Position numbers and translations under genes: made by a program. The notes below the pieces were generated by a model that did no database searches, was not told the origin of the DNA, and was given only the letters and a program-made list of their open reading frames with translations. A stretch of DNA of 64,000 bases from Terrabacter sp. Root85 (lineage in GTDB: Bacteria; Actinomycetota; Actinomycetes; Actinomycetales; Dermatophilaceae), in NCBI RefSeq assembly GCF_001429185.1, contig NZ_LMIW01000014.1, forward strand, positions 62,001-126,000. The letters run 5' to 3'. Shown here one piece after another: positions 25,973 through 36,289 of the stretch. Positions within the stretch are counted from its first letter, which is position 1. Each line of letters begins with the position of its first letter.

Positions 25973-28318
25973 GTGACGCAGAACCGAGCGACCGATCCAC
26001 GACGGACCGGTCGCGGTGCTGCGCCCGCAGGGGACACCCGTCGCGCCTCCTCCGCGACGGGCACGGCCCGCGTCGGCCAGGCGCGCGCAAGCCAGGGCCG
26101 GCCCGCCCAGGGTCGGTCCGGCCAGGGGCGGGCCGCCCAGCCGGGCTCCGTCCGGCAGAGCGGTGCAGCCAGCTCCCCGGGCCAGAAGTCGGGCCAGAAG
26201 TCGGGCCAGAAGTCGGGCCAGAAGTCGGGACAGAAGCCGGGACAGAAGCCGGGCTCGTCCGCGGGCGCGCGCGCGAGCACGTCGGTGCGCGCGACCTCGG
26301 CGGGGCGGGGCGCCGCGCCGGCTCGCAGCCGCAGCGGCAGTTCGTCCGGCAGCCCCCGAGCCAGCACGCGGACGAGCGCTCCCCGGACCCAGACGGCCTC
26401 GAGCCGCGGTCGCGGGCCCGCAGCTCAGCGTGCCGCGGCACTTCGGGGACCCCGAGGGCCTCGAGGTCCGCGCGGGCCCCGTCGCCCGCTCAAGATCTCG
26501 CGCGCGAACCCGCGCCGTCGGGCGCGCGTCATGTTCGTCGCCATCCTCTTCGTCTTCACGATCTTCGCCGGGCAGCTGCTGCGCATCCAGGCCTTCGACG
26601 CGTCGGCCACCCAGGAGGCCGCGCTGTTCAAGCGGTCGGTCAAGACGACGACGCCGGCCATGCGTGGCCAGATCCTCGACACGAACGGACAGGTCCTCGC
26701 GGACTCCGTCGAGCGCTTCACCATCGCCGCGGACCCCAAGATCATCCCGCTCTACACGGTGAAGATCGACGGCGTGCGGCAGGAGGTCGGGGTCACCCGC
26801 GCCGCTGCCGACCTCGCGCCGCTGCTCGGCATGACGCCGTCGGCGCTGACGAAGCTCTTCACGCGCTCGAACACCCGCTACGTCGTGGTGAAGAAGGAGG
26901 TCAACCCCGCGATCTACCGTGAGATCCGGGCGCTGGGCATCCCCGGCATCACGGGTGAGCGCACGGCCCAGCGGATCTACCCGACCTCCATGGCGCTCGG
27001 CCAGCTCGTCGGCTTCGTGCGCCCCTCCGACCAGAGCGGCGCGGGCGGCATCGAGCAGATGCTCGACACGGCGCTCAAGGGCACTCCCGGTGTCAGCGTC
27101 GCCGAGCGGGCCCGGGACGGCTACATCATCCCGGGATCGCAGCGGGTCGACACCCCCGTCGCCAACGGGCGCGACGTCAAGCTGACGATCGACGCCGACC
27201 TCCAGTGGTACGCCCAGAACGCCCTCGCCAAGCAGGTGACCGCCGTCGGGGCCGAGTCCGGCACCGCGGTCGTCCTCGAGGTGGCCACGGGCAAGGTGCG
27301 CGCCGCCGCGAGCTACCCGACGTTCGACCCGAACGACCTCGGCGACGCCTCGAAGTCCTCGCTCGGCAACTACGCCTTCAACGACGCGTTCGAGCCCGGA
27401 TCGACCGGCAAGCTCATGACGATGGCTGCCGCTCTCGAGCAGGGCGTCATCACGCCCGACACCGGGGTCATCGTCCCCCCGCGCCTGCCCCGGGCCGGCA
27501 CGTCCTTCAAGGACAACGAGCCGCACGGCGTCGAGAACATGACGGCCACGGGCGTGCTCGCGAAGTCGTCCAACATGGGCACCATGCTCATCGGCGAGCG
27601 CGTCTCGCCGTCCATCATGGAGGCGTACTACCGCAAGTTCGGCATCGGCTCGAAGACTCCCGTCGGCTTCCCCGGGGAGTCGGCGGGGCTGCTCGCCGGC
27701 GCCAAGGACTGGGTCTCGACGCGGCGCTACACGATCCTCTTCGGCCAGGGCTACGCCGTCACGGCGATCCAGCAGGCCGGCGTCTTCCAGACGATCGCCA
27801 ACAGGGGTGTCCGCGTGCCGCCGTCGCTCGTCGAGGGCACCGTCAACGACAGCGGCACCCTCATCCCGTCGACACCGACGACGCCGAGCCGCGTCGTGAC
27901 CGAGGACACCGCGGTGAAGCTGTCGCGGATGATGGAGGAGGTCACCGGCGAGAACGGCACCGCGAGCGCGGCCCGCATCAAGGGCTACCGCGTGGCCGGC
28001 AAGACCGGCACGGCCGACCGCTACGACGAGAAGCTGGGCCGCTACAACGGCTTCACCGCCTCGTTCATCGGGTTCGCGCCGGCCGAGGCGCCGAAGTACG
28101 TCGTGGCCGTCTTCATCCAGAAGCCCAGCTCCGGCATGTTCGGTGGCGCGCTGGCCGGACCGGTCTTCAACCAGGTCATGTCCTACCTGCTCGAGCGCAC
28201 CGGTGCCCCGCCCAGCCCCACGTCGACCCTCGACTACCACGTCTGGGCCGACAAGCCCCTGTCGTCCGACGACCCCGAGGTCATCAGCAATGCGCGGGCG
28301 AAGCGGGATGGCCTGTAA
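25973..28318 (+). CDS. ftsI: Septal peptidoglycan transpeptidase FtsI (class B penicillin-binding protein)
   Basis: 781 residues, longer than E. coli FtsI (588) because of a ~180-residue basic, disordered cytoplasmic head. That head contains GQKSGQKSG-type repeats (about residues 71-90). One membrane helix follows (about 185-203, VMFVAILFVFTIFAGQLL), then the dimerisation domain and transpeptidase. The active serine is Ser477 in STGK, with SSN at 532-534 and KTG at 677-679. It cross-links septal peptidoglycan with FtsW. Some key features are ordinary (RGQILDTNGQVLA, SNMGTM). The start is GTG with GAGGTGA upstream, four bases after ftsL. Confidence 0.95.
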   Translation: MTQNRATDPRRTGRGAAPAGDTRRASSATGTARVGQARASQGRPAQGRSGQGRAAQPGSVRQSGAASSPGQKSGQKSGQKSGQKSGQKPGQKPGSSAGARASTSVRATSAGRGAAPARSRSGSSSGSPRASTRTSAPRTQTASSRGRGPAAQRAAALRGPRGPRGPRGPRRPLKISRANPRRRARVMFVAILFVFTIFAGQLLRIQAFDASATQEAALFKRSVKTTTPAMRGQILDTNGQVLADSVERFTIAADPKIIPLYTVKIDGVRQEVGVTRAAADLAPLLGMTPSALTKLFTRSNTRYVVVKKEVNPAIYREIRALGIPGITGERTAQRIYPTSMALGQLVGFVRPSDQSGAGGIEQMLDTALKGTPGVSVAERARDGYIIPGSQRVDTPVANGRDVKLTIDADLQWYAQNALAKQVTAVGAESGTAVVLEVATGKVRAAASYPTFDPNDLGDASKSSLGNYAFNDAFEPGSTGKLMTMAAALEQGVITPDTGVIVPPRLPRAGTSFKDNEPHGVENMTATGVLAKSSNMGTMLIGERVSPSIMEAYYRKFGIGSKTPVGFPGESAGLLAGAKDWVSTRRYTILFGQGYAVTAIQQAGVFQTIANRGVRVPPSLVEGTVNDSGTLIPSTPTTPSRVVTEDTAVKLSRMMEEVTGENGTASAARIKGYRVAGKTGTADRYDEKLGRYNGFTASFIGFAPAEAPKYVVAVFIQKPSSGMFGGALAGPVFNQVMSYLLERTGAPPSPTSTLDYHVWADKPLSSDDPEVISNARAKRDGL
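26183..26245 (+). repeat. 12-bp coding tandem repeat in ftsI (Gly-Gln-Lys-Ser/Pro)
   Basis: About six units of GGCCAGAAGTCG and its variant GGACAGAAGCCG encode the repeated Gly-Gln-Lys-Ser/Pro. Copy-number change would keep the frame. Confidence 0.85.
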
Positions 28319-28329
28319 GTTGGGATGAC

Positions 28330-29904
28330 GTGTCACCTTCCCCCCTTCGACCCGCCACGTCGGGTGTGCGCCTCCGCGACCTGACGACCCGGATCCGGGC
28401 CGAGGTGCCCTCTGGAGCCGGCGTCGACGCCGTCGTGACAGGGGTCACGCTCGACAGTCGAGCCGTGCTCCCGGGCGACCTGTACGCGGCCCTCCCGGGC
28501 TTCAACGTGCACGGCGCGCGCTTCGTCGCCGACGCCGTGGCCGCCGGAGCCGTCGCGGTTCTCACCGACACGGCCGGCCTCGCCGAGCTGGCCGACCTCA
28601 CGGTGCCCGTCGTCGTCACGCAGGACCCACGGAGCGTGCTCGGCGACGTCGCGGCGCAGGTCTACGGCCGGCCCTCCGACTCGCTGACGATGCTCGGGGT
28701 CACCGGCACCAACGGCAAGACGACGACGGCCTACCTCGTCGAGTCGGCGCTGCGGGCGCACGGTCAGCGGACGGGGCTCATCGGCACCGTCGAGACGCGG
28801 ATCGGTGACGAGCGCGTCGAGTCCGTGCGCACGACGCCCGAGGCGACCGACCTGCACGCCCTCCTCGGGCTCATGCGGGAGCGGGGCATCGACGCCTGCA
28901 TCATGGAGGTCTCCAGCCACGCCCTCGAGCTGCACCGGGTCGACGGCGTCGTCTACGACGTCGCGCTCTTCACGAACCTCTCCCAGGACCACCTCGACTT
29001 CCACCCCTCGATGGACGACTACTTCGCGGCCAAGGCCTCCCTCTTCACGCCGCAGCGCTCTCGCGCCGCGGTCGTCTGCGTCGACGACGCCTGGGGTCGG
29101 CGCCTCGCGTCCGAGGCCCTCGTGCCGACGACGACCCTCGCCACGACGAACGAGGGCGCCCGTGACGCCGACTGGGGCGTCGAGGAGGACGAGGACGGGG
29201 CGTTCACCCTGCGGGAGCGGTCCACGGGCCGCGCCCTGAGCCTCGTCTCGCACCTGCCCGGTCACTTCAACGTCGCCAACACCGCGCTGGCCGCCCTCGC
29301 GCTCCTGCGCATCGGCCTCGAGCCGAGCGAGGTCGAGGGCGCCATGTCCGTGGCCCCGGACGTGCCGGGCCGTATGGAGGTCGTCGCGCCCGGTGGACCC
29401 GAGGGCCCGCGCTGCGTCGTCGACTTCGCGCACACGCCCGACGCCGTCGATGCCGCCCTCGCAGCGCTGCGTGCCTCGACCGGCGGTCGCCTCATCGCCG
29501 TCCTCGGTGCCGGGGGAGACCGTGACCGGGGCAAGCGACCGGCCATGGGGGCCGCCGCTGCGCGCCGCGCCGACGTCGTCGTCGTCACCGACGACAACCC
29601 CCGCTCCGAGGACCCGGCCGAGATCCGTTCGGCCGTCATCGCCGGGGCGCGCGAGGAGGTCGGTGCCGGGTCGGCGCGGGCGTCCGAGATCATCGACGGC
29701 GGCACGCGCTCGAGCGCGATCGCCGAGGCCATCGCCCTCGCGGTGGTCGGCACGGGGGAGGACCGCCCTGTCGACACCGTCGTGGTGCTCGGCAAGGGAC
29801 ACGAGAAGGGTCAGGAGATCCACGGAGTGAAGCACCCGTTCGACGACCGCGACGCCGTGCGCGCCGCCCTCGCAGCCGTCACCTCGTCGGGGGTGACGTC
29901 GTGA
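28330..29904 (+). CDS. murE: UDP-MurNAc-tripeptide synthetase MurE (meso-DAP adding)
   Basis: 524 residues from GTG 28330, 11 bases after ftsI; an in-frame alternative is GTG 28366. The ribosome site is weak, so coupling to ftsI is likely. MurE adds the third amino acid to UDP-MurNAc-L-Ala-D-Glu. The ATP loop is GTNGKTTT. The substrate motif DNPR (in VTDDNPRSEDP) marks specificity for meso-diaminopimelate rather than lysine. TTPEATDLHALL, MEVSSHALELHRVD and GKGHEKGQEI are also typical. It overlaps murF by 4 bases (GTGA). Confidence 0.96.
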   Translation: MSPSPLRPATSGVRLRDLTTRIRAEVPSGAGVDAVVTGVTLDSRAVLPGDLYAALPGFNVHGARFVADAVAAGAVAVLTDTAGLAELADLTVPVVVTQDPRSVLGDVAAQVYGRPSDSLTMLGVTGTNGKTTTAYLVESALRAHGQRTGLIGTVETRIGDERVESVRTTPEATDLHALLGLMRERGIDACIMEVSSHALELHRVDGVVYDVALFTNLSQDHLDFHPSMDDYFAAKASLFTPQRSRAAVVCVDDAWGRRLASEALVPTTTLATTNEGARDADWGVEEDEDGAFTLRERSTGRALSLVSHLPGHFNVANTALAALALLRIGLEPSEVEGAMSVAPDVPGRMEVVAPGGPEGPRCVVDFAHTPDAVDAALAALRASTGGRLIAVLGAGGDRDRGKRPAMGAAAARRADVVVVTDDNPRSEDPAEIRSAVIAGAREEVGAGSARASEIIDGGTRSSAIAEAIALAVVGTGEDRPVDTVVVLGKGHEKGQEIHGVKHPFDDRDAVRAALAAVTSSGVTS

Positions 29905-31319
29905 TCGCCTTGTCCCTCAGCGAGATCCGCGACCTCACCGGAGGTGCCGTCCACGGCACAGACACGCCTGAGGCGGTCGTCGTCGACGGTCCGGTGACCA
30001 CCGACTCCCGCGAGTGCGGGCCGGGCAGCCTCTACGTCGCGCGGGTCGGCGAGAGCGCCGACGGGCACGACTTCGTCGCTGCCGCCGTCTCGGCGGGAGC
30101 GGCCGCAGCCCTCACCTCGCGTCCGGTCGACGGCGTGCCGTGCGTCGTCGTGGACGACGTCCAGACGGCCTTCGGCCGGATCGCCCGCGGGGTCGTCGAC
30201 CGCGCTCCCGAGCTGCGGGTCGTGGGCATCACCGGCTCGTCGGGCAAGACCAGCGTCAAGGACCTCCTCGCGTCCGTGCTGTCGTCGGTCGCCGAGACGG
30301 TCGCACCGGTCAACTCCCTCAACGGCGAGATCGGCGTGCCGCTCACGGTGTGCCGTGTCACGCCGACCACGCGCTTCCTCGTCGCCGAGATGGGCGCCCG
30401 GGGCATCGGCCACATCGACTACCTCACGCGCATCGCACCGCCGCAGGTCGCGATCGTCCTCAACGTCGGCACCGCTCACATCGGCGAGTTCGGGTCACGC
30501 GAGAACATCGCCCGCGCCAAGGCGGAGCTGCCCCTGGCGGTCCCCGCCGAGGGGCTGTCGATCCTCAACGCCGACGACCCCGTCGTGGCCGCCATGGCCT
30601 CCGGCGTCGCGTCCCGGGTCCAGCTCGTCGGGCTCGCGCCCGAGGCGGACGTGCGCGCCGAGGAGGTCACCCTCGACGAGCGCGGGAGGGCGGCATACAC
30701 CCTCGTTAGCCCGCAGGGCTCGGCCCGGGTCTCCTTGCGCCAGAGCGGTGCCCACCACGTCGGCAACTCCCTCGCCGTCGCCGCGGCGGCGCTCGAGCTC
30801 GGGCTGTCGCTCGACCAGGTCGTGGCCGGGCTCGGCGCTGCCGAGGCCGTGAGCCGCTGGCGGATGGAGATCACCGACCGGGCCGACGGCGTGGTCGTCG
30901 TCAACGACGCCTACAACGCCAACCCCGACTCCATGCGTGCCGCGCTCGACGCCGTCGCCGCCATGCACGTGACGGGGGAGCGCTGGGCCGTCCTCGGGGG
31001 CATGCTCGAGCTCGGCCCCGACAGCGACACCGAGCACGCAGCCGTCGGGTCGTATGCCGCGTCGCGCGGTTTCGAGCACGTCGTGGCCGTCGGCGAGGGC
31101 GCCCGTCCGCTCGCCGAGGCCGTCCCCGGCTCGGAGTGGGTGCCCGACACCGACGCCGCCCACGACCTGCTCGCCGCGCGCCTCCGCGCCGGCGACGTCG
31201 TCCTGCTCAAGTCGAGCCGCGACAGCGGACTGCGCTGGCTCGGCGACCGCCTCGCCTCCGAGGGCGCGAGCACCACCACACCCGTCCCCACGACCTCCGG
31301 AGAGGCGGTCTCGCGGTGA
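29901..31319 (+). CDS. murF: UDP-MurNAc-tripeptide-D-alanyl-D-alanine ligase MurF
   Basis: 472 residues from a GTG embedded in the murE stop (GTGA). It ligates D-Ala-D-Ala to the UDP-MurNAc-tripeptide, completing the cytoplasmic precursor. The ATP loop is [13 protein letters not shown], followed by [24 protein letters not shown] and [13 protein letters not shown], all MurF signatures. The companion ddl gene that makes D-Ala-D-Ala is not in this window. It ends in another GTGA overlap with mraY. Confidence 0.96.
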   Translation: MIALSLSEIRDLTGGAVHGTDTPEAVVVDGPVTTDSRECGPGSLYVARVGESADGHDFVAAAVSAGAAAALTSRPVDGVPCVVVDDVQTAFGRIARGVVDRAPELRVVGITGSSGKTSVKDLLASVLSSVAETVAPVNSLNGEIGVPLTVCRVTPTTRFLVAEMGARGIGHIDYLTRIAPPQVAIVLNVGTAHIGEFGSRENIARAKAELPLAVPAEGLSILNADDPVVAAMASGVASRVQLVGLAPEADVRAEEVTLDERGRAAYTLVSPQGSARVSLRQSGAHHVGNSLAVAAAALELGLSLDQVVAGLGAAEAVSRWRMEITDRADGVVVVNDAYNANPDSMRAALDAVAAMHVTGERWAVLGGMLELGPDSDTEHAAVGSYAASRGFEHVVAVGEGARPLAEAVPGSEWVPDTDAAHDLLAARLRAGDVVLLKSSRDSGLRWLGDRLASEGASTTTPVPTTSGEAVSR

Positions 31320-32401
31320 AGGGCGTCCTTCTCGCAGCATCGATCTCGCTGCTCATCTCGCTGTTCGGCACCCCGCTGTTCATCAAGTACCTCGTCAAGC
31401 GCGGCTACGGCCAGTTCATCCGCGACGACGGGCCGACCTCGCACCACACGAAGCGCGGCACGCCGACGATGGGCGGAGCCGTCATCCTCGCGGCGATGCT
31501 CGGCGCCTACTTCCTCGCGCACCTGCTGACCCTCAACCCACCGACGGCCAGTGGGCTGCTCGTGCTCTTCCTCGCCGCAGGTCTCGGCTTCGTCGGCTTC
31601 CTCGACGACTTCATCAAGATCAGCAAGCAGCGCAGCCTCGGCCTCCGCTCGAAGCAGAAGCTCCTCGGGCAGGCCCTCGTCGGCATCACCTTCGCCGGAC
31701 TGGCGCTCCAGTTCCCCAACGAGCAGTACCGCAATCCCGCCTCGCTGCTCGTGTCGTTCGTGCGCGACACGAACATCAGCCTCGCGCTCGGTGGCAGCAC
31801 CGTCGTCGGGGTCATCCTCTTCGTCGTGTTCGCCAACGTCATGATCGCGGGCGCGTCCAACGGCGTGAACCTCACCGACGGTCTCGACGGTCTCGCGACG
31901 GGCGTCTCGACGATGGTCTTCGGCGCCTACGTCCTCATCAGCATCTGGACCTTCAACCAGAACTGCCAGACCAACCCGGGCATCAAGTGCTACGAGGTGC
32001 GCGACTCGCACGACCTCGCCCTCGTGGCTGCTGCGGGCATGGGCGCGTGCTTCGGCTTCCTCTGGTGGAACGCGACGCCCGCGAAGATCTTCATGGGTGA
32101 CACCGGCTCGCTCGCCCTCGGCGGCGCGCTCGCCGGCCTCGCCATCACGACCCACACCGAGCTTCTCCTCATCATCCTCGGCGGCATGTTCGTCCTCGAG
32201 ACGCTGTCGGTGGTGGCCCAGGTGGCCTCGTTCAAGACCACCGGTAAACGGGTGCTGAGGATGGCGCCGCTGCACCACCACTTCGAGATGGTCGGCTGGA
32301 ACGAGGTGACGGTCGTGGTCCGCTTCTGGATCATCGCCGGACTCTTCGTCGCCTTCGGCCTCGGCGTCTTCTACGCCGAGTGGGTGGTGGGGTCCCAGTG
32401 A
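31316..32401 (+). CDS. mraY: Phospho-MurNAc-pentapeptide transferase MraY
   Basis: 361 residues, a polytopic membrane enzyme with about ten hydrophobic helices. It transfers phospho-MurNAc-pentapeptide to undecaprenyl phosphate, forming lipid I on the inner face of the membrane. Signatures are [27 protein letters not shown] (catalytic-site aspartates), [26 protein letters not shown] and APLHHHFE. The GTG start lies in the murF stop, and the end overlaps murD in the same way. Confidence 0.97.
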   Translation: MKGVLLAASISLLISLFGTPLFIKYLVKRGYGQFIRDDGPTSHHTKRGTPTMGGAVILAAMLGAYFLAHLLTLNPPTASGLLVLFLAAGLGFVGFLDDFIKISKQRSLGLRSKQKLLGQALVGITFAGLALQFPNEQYRNPASLLVSFVRDTNISLALGGSTVVGVILFVVFANVMIAGASNGVNLTDGLDGLATGVSTMVFGAYVLISIWTFNQNCQTNPGIKCYEVRDSHDLALVAAAGMGACFGFLWWNATPAKIFMGDTGSLALGGALAGLAITTHTELLLIILGGMFVLETLSVVAQVASFKTTGKRVLRMAPLHHHFEMVGWNEVTVVVRFWIIAGLFVAFGLGVFYAEWVVGSQ

Positions 32402-33888
32402 GCTTCGACCCGCTCTACGAGCCCCGCGAGGGACTGACCCACCGTGACGCGGACTGGTCGGGGATCAACGTCCTCGTCGTCGGGCTCGGCGTGTCCGGCT
32501 TCGCCGCCGCCGACGCGCTCGCCGACCGCGGCGCCCGCGTCACGGCCGTCTCCCGCGACGAGACCGAGGCGATCCGCGAGCGCGCGACGATCCTCGAGAT
32601 CCTCGACGTCGACGTCCGCCTGGGCCCCGAGCACGTCGTCGAGCCGCCGCCGGGCACCGAGCTCGTCGTCACCTCGCCCGGCGTCCCCCCGCACGACCCG
32701 CTCATGCTCGCGGCGGCCACGTCCGGCATACCCGTGTGGGGAGAGGTCGAGCTCGCCTGGCGCATGCGCGCCCGGGAGGGCGCCGCCCCGTGGCTCACGG
32801 TCACGGGCACCAACGGCAAGACGACGACCGTCAACATGCTCGCCTCGATCCTGCGGGCCGCGGGCCTGCGCGCCACGTCGGCCGGCAACGTCGGGACGCC
32901 CCTGCTGGAGGCGGTGCTCCACCCCGAGCCCTACGACGTGCTGGCCGTCGAGCTCTCGAGCTTCCAGCTGCACTGGCAGCGCTCGGTCTCGGCCGTCGCG
33001 TCCGCCGTGCTCAACGTCGCTCCCGACCACATCGACTGGCACGGCAGCTACGCCGAGTACCTCCGGGCCAAGGGCAGGATCTACGAGAACACCCACCTGG
33101 CGTGCATCTACAACGTCGCGGACATCCAGACCGAGCAGCTCGTCATGGAGGCCAACGTCGTCGAGGGGTGCCGTGCGATCGGGTTCACGACAGGCATCCC
33201 GGCGCCCTCGATGGTCGGCGTCGTCGAGGACGTCCTCGCCGACCGCGCCTTCGTCGAACAGCGCCAGCGTTCGGCCGCCGAGCTGTGCACCATCGCCGAC
33301 CTGCGGGGTGACGCTCCGTCGGTGGCGCCGCACTACGTCGCCAACGCCCTCGCGGCGGCCGCGCTGGCCCGTGCCTATGGCGTCGGTCCCATCGCCGTGC
33401 GTGACGGCCTGCGGGCCTTCCGGCCCGACCGGCACCGGATCGCCGAGCTCGCGACGGTCCAGGGCGTGCGCTTCGTCAACGACTCCAAGGCCACCAACCC
33501 GCACGCGGCCGCTGCGGCCATCCGGTCGTTCGACTCCGTCGTGTGGGTCGCGGGAGGCCTGCTCAAGGGAGCCGACGTCGACAGCCTCGTCGAGGAGATG
33601 GCCTCGCGCCTGCGGGGTGTCGTGCTCATCGGCGCCGACCGCGACCAGATCGCCCAGGCCCTTTCCCGACACGCGCCGGATGTCCCGGTCGTCGACGTGT
33701 CCGACACCGACACTGGAGTCATGGACCGTGTCGTCAGGGAGGCTGCCCGACTCGCCCAGCCGGGCGACGTCGTGCTGCTCGCCCCCGCCGCCGCGTCGAT
33801 GGACATGTTCACCAACTACGGAGCCCGCGGCGATGCCTTCGAGGAGGCGGTCCGGCGGCACCTCGAGGCACACGGGGGGCTGGAGTGA
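32398..33888 (+). CDS. murD: UDP-MurNAc-L-alanine-D-glutamate ligase MurD
   Basis: 496 residues from GTG 32398 (GTGA overlap with mraY); an earlier in-frame GTG at 32380 lies within mraY and lacks a ribosome site. It adds D-glutamate to UDP-MurNAc-L-Ala. The N-terminal dinucleotide-fold part has [21 protein letters not shown], the ATP loop is [10 protein letters not shown], and [26 protein letters not shown] and [12 protein letters not shown] follow. The reading frame overlaps ftsW by 4 bases. Confidence 0.96.
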   Translation: MSFDPLYEPREGLTHRDADWSGINVLVVGLGVSGFAAADALADRGARVTAVSRDETEAIRERATILEILDVDVRLGPEHVVEPPPGTELVVTSPGVPPHDPLMLAAATSGIPVWGEVELAWRMRAREGAAPWLTVTGTNGKTTTVNMLASILRAAGLRATSAGNVGTPLLEAVLHPEPYDVLAVELSSFQLHWQRSVSAVASAVLNVAPDHIDWHGSYAEYLRAKGRIYENTHLACIYNVADIQTEQLVMEANVVEGCRAIGFTTGIPAPSMVGVVEDVLADRAFVEQRQRSAAELCTIADLRGDAPSVAPHYVANALAAAALARAYGVGPIAVRDGLRAFRPDRHRIAELATVQGVRFVNDSKATNPHAAAAAIRSFDSVVWVAGGLLKGADVDSLVEEMASRLRGVVLIGADRDQIAQALSRHAPDVPVVDVSDTDTGVMDRVVREAARLAQPGDVVLLAPAAASMDMFTNYGARGDAFEEAVRRHLEAHGGLE

Positions 33889-35180
33889 GCGCGACCACCG
33901 CCGGCGACAAGACGGCCGCGGGCACCGCGGGCGCGGCCGACACCGCGACCACGCACCGGTCGCTGCCCGTCATCGGCAAGCTCGAGTCGCCGCTGACGAC
34001 GTACTACCTCATCCTCGGCGCCACCTCGACGCTCGTCGTCTTCGGCCTGATCATGGTCTTCTCGGCCTCCAGCGTCGAGCAGCTGCTCGCCGACGAGGCC
34101 TCGTACACCGTGTTCCTGCGCCAGCTGCTCTTCGCCGTCATCGGCGCCGTCGCGGCGGGTGTCGCGAGCCGCGTCGCCGTGGGCACGTGGAAGCGCCTCG
34201 CCTTCCCGACGATCATCGTGTCCGTGCTGCTGCTCGCAGCCGTCATCCCGTTCGGCCGGAGCGTCAACGGCAACCGCAACTGGCTCGCCGTCGGGCCGAT
34301 CCAGTTCCAGCCCGCCGAGTTCGCCAAGGTGGGCCTCGTGCTCGTCGGGGCCGTCATCTTCGCCAACAAGTCGTCGCGGATGGCGAGCATGCTCCACGTC
34401 GTGCTGCCCTACCTCGTGCCCATCGCCACCGTCGTCATCGGCCTGATCCTCGCCGGGCACGACCTCGGCACGGCGATGGTCGTGCTCGTCATCGTCGCCG
34501 CGGTCCTGCTGGTCGCAGGTGCCCCGAAGCGCGTGTTCGCCATCGCGGGAGGCTTCGCCGTCCTCGGGGTCGCCCTCATGGTGACCGGCAGCAACAACCG
34601 CACGAGCCGCATCGCGAACTGGCTGAGCCCGTCCTGCAACGCCGACCCGGACGGCTGGTGCGGCCAGTCGGTCCACGGGCTCTACGCCCTCGCCGACGGT
34701 GGGTGGTGGGGCGTCGGCCTCGGGGCCTCCAAGGAGAAGTGGGAGTGGCTGTCCGAGGCGCACAACGACTTCATCTTCGCGATCATCGGCGAGGAGCTCG
34801 GGCTGCCGGGCACGCTCATGGTGCTGCTCCTCTTCGGCATCCTCGCCTGGGCCTGCTTCCGGCTCGTCAGCCGCACGCAGGACCGGTTCGTGCGCATCGC
34901 CGGCTTCGGCATCATGGCGTGGCTCCTCGGCCAGGCGATCATCAACATCGGCGCCGTCATCGGGCTCTTTCCGGTCATCGGTGTCCCGCTGCCGCTCGTC
35001 TCGGCCGGAGGGTCCTCACTCGTGACGACCCTCCTGGCCCTCGGCATCCTGCTGTCCTTCGCGCGCAACGAACCGGGCTGCAAGGCCCTGCTCGACGCGC
35101 GCCCGAGTCTCGTCCGTCGGTCGCTCGCGGTGCTCCCGTCCCGCGTCCGGTCCGTCCCGCAACGTCGCAGAAGCCGGTGA
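33885..35180 (+). CDS. ftsW: Septal peptidoglycan glycosyltransferase FtsW
   Basis: 431 residues of the SEDS family with about ten membrane helices. It polymerises lipid II into septal glycan strands in partnership with FtsI. Signatures are GLIMVFSASSV, NGNRNWLAVGPIQFQPAEFAKVG, GHDLGTAMV, AHNDFIFAIIGEELGL and PLPLVSAGGSSLVTTL. A hydrophilic ~40-residue N-terminal head and an Arg-rich tail are cytoplasmic. GTG start in the murD stop; GTGA overlap with murG at the end. Confidence 0.96.
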   Translation: MSATTAGDKTAAGTAGAADTATTHRSLPVIGKLESPLTTYYLILGATSTLVVFGLIMVFSASSVEQLLADEASYTVFLRQLLFAVIGAVAAGVASRVAVGTWKRLAFPTIIVSVLLLAAVIPFGRSVNGNRNWLAVGPIQFQPAEFAKVGLVLVGAVIFANKSSRMASMLHVVLPYLVPIATVVIGLILAGHDLGTAMVVLVIVAAVLLVAGAPKRVFAIAGGFAVLGVALMVTGSNNRTSRIANWLSPSCNADPDGWCGQSVHGLYALADGGWWGVGLGASKEKWEWLSEAHNDFIFAIIGEELGLPGTLMVLLLFGILAWACFRLVSRTQDRFVRIAGFGIMAWLLGQAIINIGAVIGLFPVIGVPLPLVSAGGSSLVTTLLALGILLSFARNEPGCKALLDARPSLVRRSLAVLPSRVRSVPQRRRSR

Positions 35181-36289
35181 TCCCACTGTCCTCGCCCACC
35201 TCCGTCCTGCTCGCCGGGGGAGGCAGCGCCGGCCACGTGTCGCCGCTGCTTGCCCTCGCGGACGCCCTCCGTCGGCGCCACCCCGACCTGCGGGTCACGG
35301 CGCTCGGCACGCAGGAGGGTCTCGAGGCGCGCCTCGTGCCGGCCCGGGGCTACGACCTGAGGGTCGTGCCCAAGGTGCCCCTGCCGCGTCGCCCGAGCGC
35401 CGACCTGCTTCGGCTCCCTGGCCGTCTCAAGGCGGCCGTCGACGCCGCCGGCGCGGCCATCGACGAGACCGGTGCCGAGGTCGTCGTCGGCTTCGGGGGC
35501 TACGTCAGCACCCCGGCCTACCTCGCCGCGCGGCGCCGTCACGTCCCCATCGTCGTCCACGAGCAGAACGCCCGTGCGGGCCTGGCCAACCGTCTCGGCG
35601 CCCGCTGGGCGAGTGCCGTGGCGACGACCTTCTCGGTCACGTCCCTTCCGCACGCCCAGCGGATCGGCATGCCGCTGCGCCGTGAGGTCGCCACGCTCGA
35701 CCGCGAAGCCGTGCGTGCCGAGGCCCTCGAGCTCTTCGGGCTCCAGCCGCAGTGGCCCACCGTCCTCGTCACCGGCGGGTCGCTCGGCGCCCAGCGCCTC
35801 AACGACGCCTTCCGGGCGCGCGTGGCCGAGCTGAGCCGCGGGGGAGTGCAGGTGCTGCACGTGACCGGGCTGGGCAAGGAGTTCGTCCCCGAGCCGCCGG
35901 CCGAGGGGGCCCCGTACGTCGTCGTGCCGTACGCCGACCGGATGGAGCTGGCGTATGCCGCCGCCGACCTCGTCGTCGCACGCTCGGGTGCCAACACGGT
36001 GTGCGAGCTGACGGCCGTCGGCCTGCCGGCCGTCTACGTCCCGCTGCCCGTCGGCAACGGCGAGCAGCGCGTCAACGCCGCCGACGTCGTGTCCGCCGGT
36101 GGTGGCCTGCTCGTCGACGACGCCGACCTCACCCCCGAGTGGGTCGACGCCGTGCTGCTCGGGCTCGCGACCGACCGCGAGAGGATCGCGCGGATGGCTG
36201 CGGCCGCCCGGGCCCTGGGCGAACCCGCCGCCGACGAGAAGCTCGCCGACCTGGTCGACCGGGCCGCAGCAGGCAGGAACCGCACGTGA
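35177..36289 (+). CDS. murG: Lipid II synthase MurG (UDP-GlcNAc transferase)
   Basis: 370 residues. It transfers GlcNAc to lipid I to give lipid II at the inner face of the membrane. It is a GT28/GT-B fold enzyme. Visible are the first glycine loop LLAGGGSAGHVSP, GFGGYVSTPAYLAA, VHEQNARAGLANR, VTGGSLGAQRLND, and the C-terminal donor site VVARSGANTVCEL...PLPVGNGEQRVNAADV. The GTG start overlaps the ftsW stop, and the end overlaps murC, both by 4 bases. Confidence 0.96.
   Translation: MIPLSSPTSVLLAGGGSAGHVSPLLALADALRRRHPDLRVTALGTQEGLEARLVPARGYDLRVVPKVPLPRRPSADLLRLPGRLKAAVDAAGAAIDETGAEVVVGFGGYVSTPAYLAARRRHVPIVVHEQNARAGLANRLGARWASAVATTFSVTSLPHAQRIGMPLRREVATLDREAVRAEALELFGLQPQWPTVLVTGGSLGAQRLNDAFRARVAELSRGGVQVLHVTGLGKEFVPEPPAEGAPYVVVPYADRMELAYAAADLVVARSGANTVCELTAVGLPAVYVPLPVGNGEQRVNAADVVSAGGGLLVDDADLTPEWVDAVLLGLATDRERIARMAAAARALGEPAADEKLADLVDRAAAGRNRT

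Noticed and set aside
27205-28329. Long upstream extension of the murE frame through ftsI
   Set aside because: It overlaps the transpeptidase domain of ftsI in another frame and encodes Arg-rich non-conserved sequence; conserved MurE begins after 28330.
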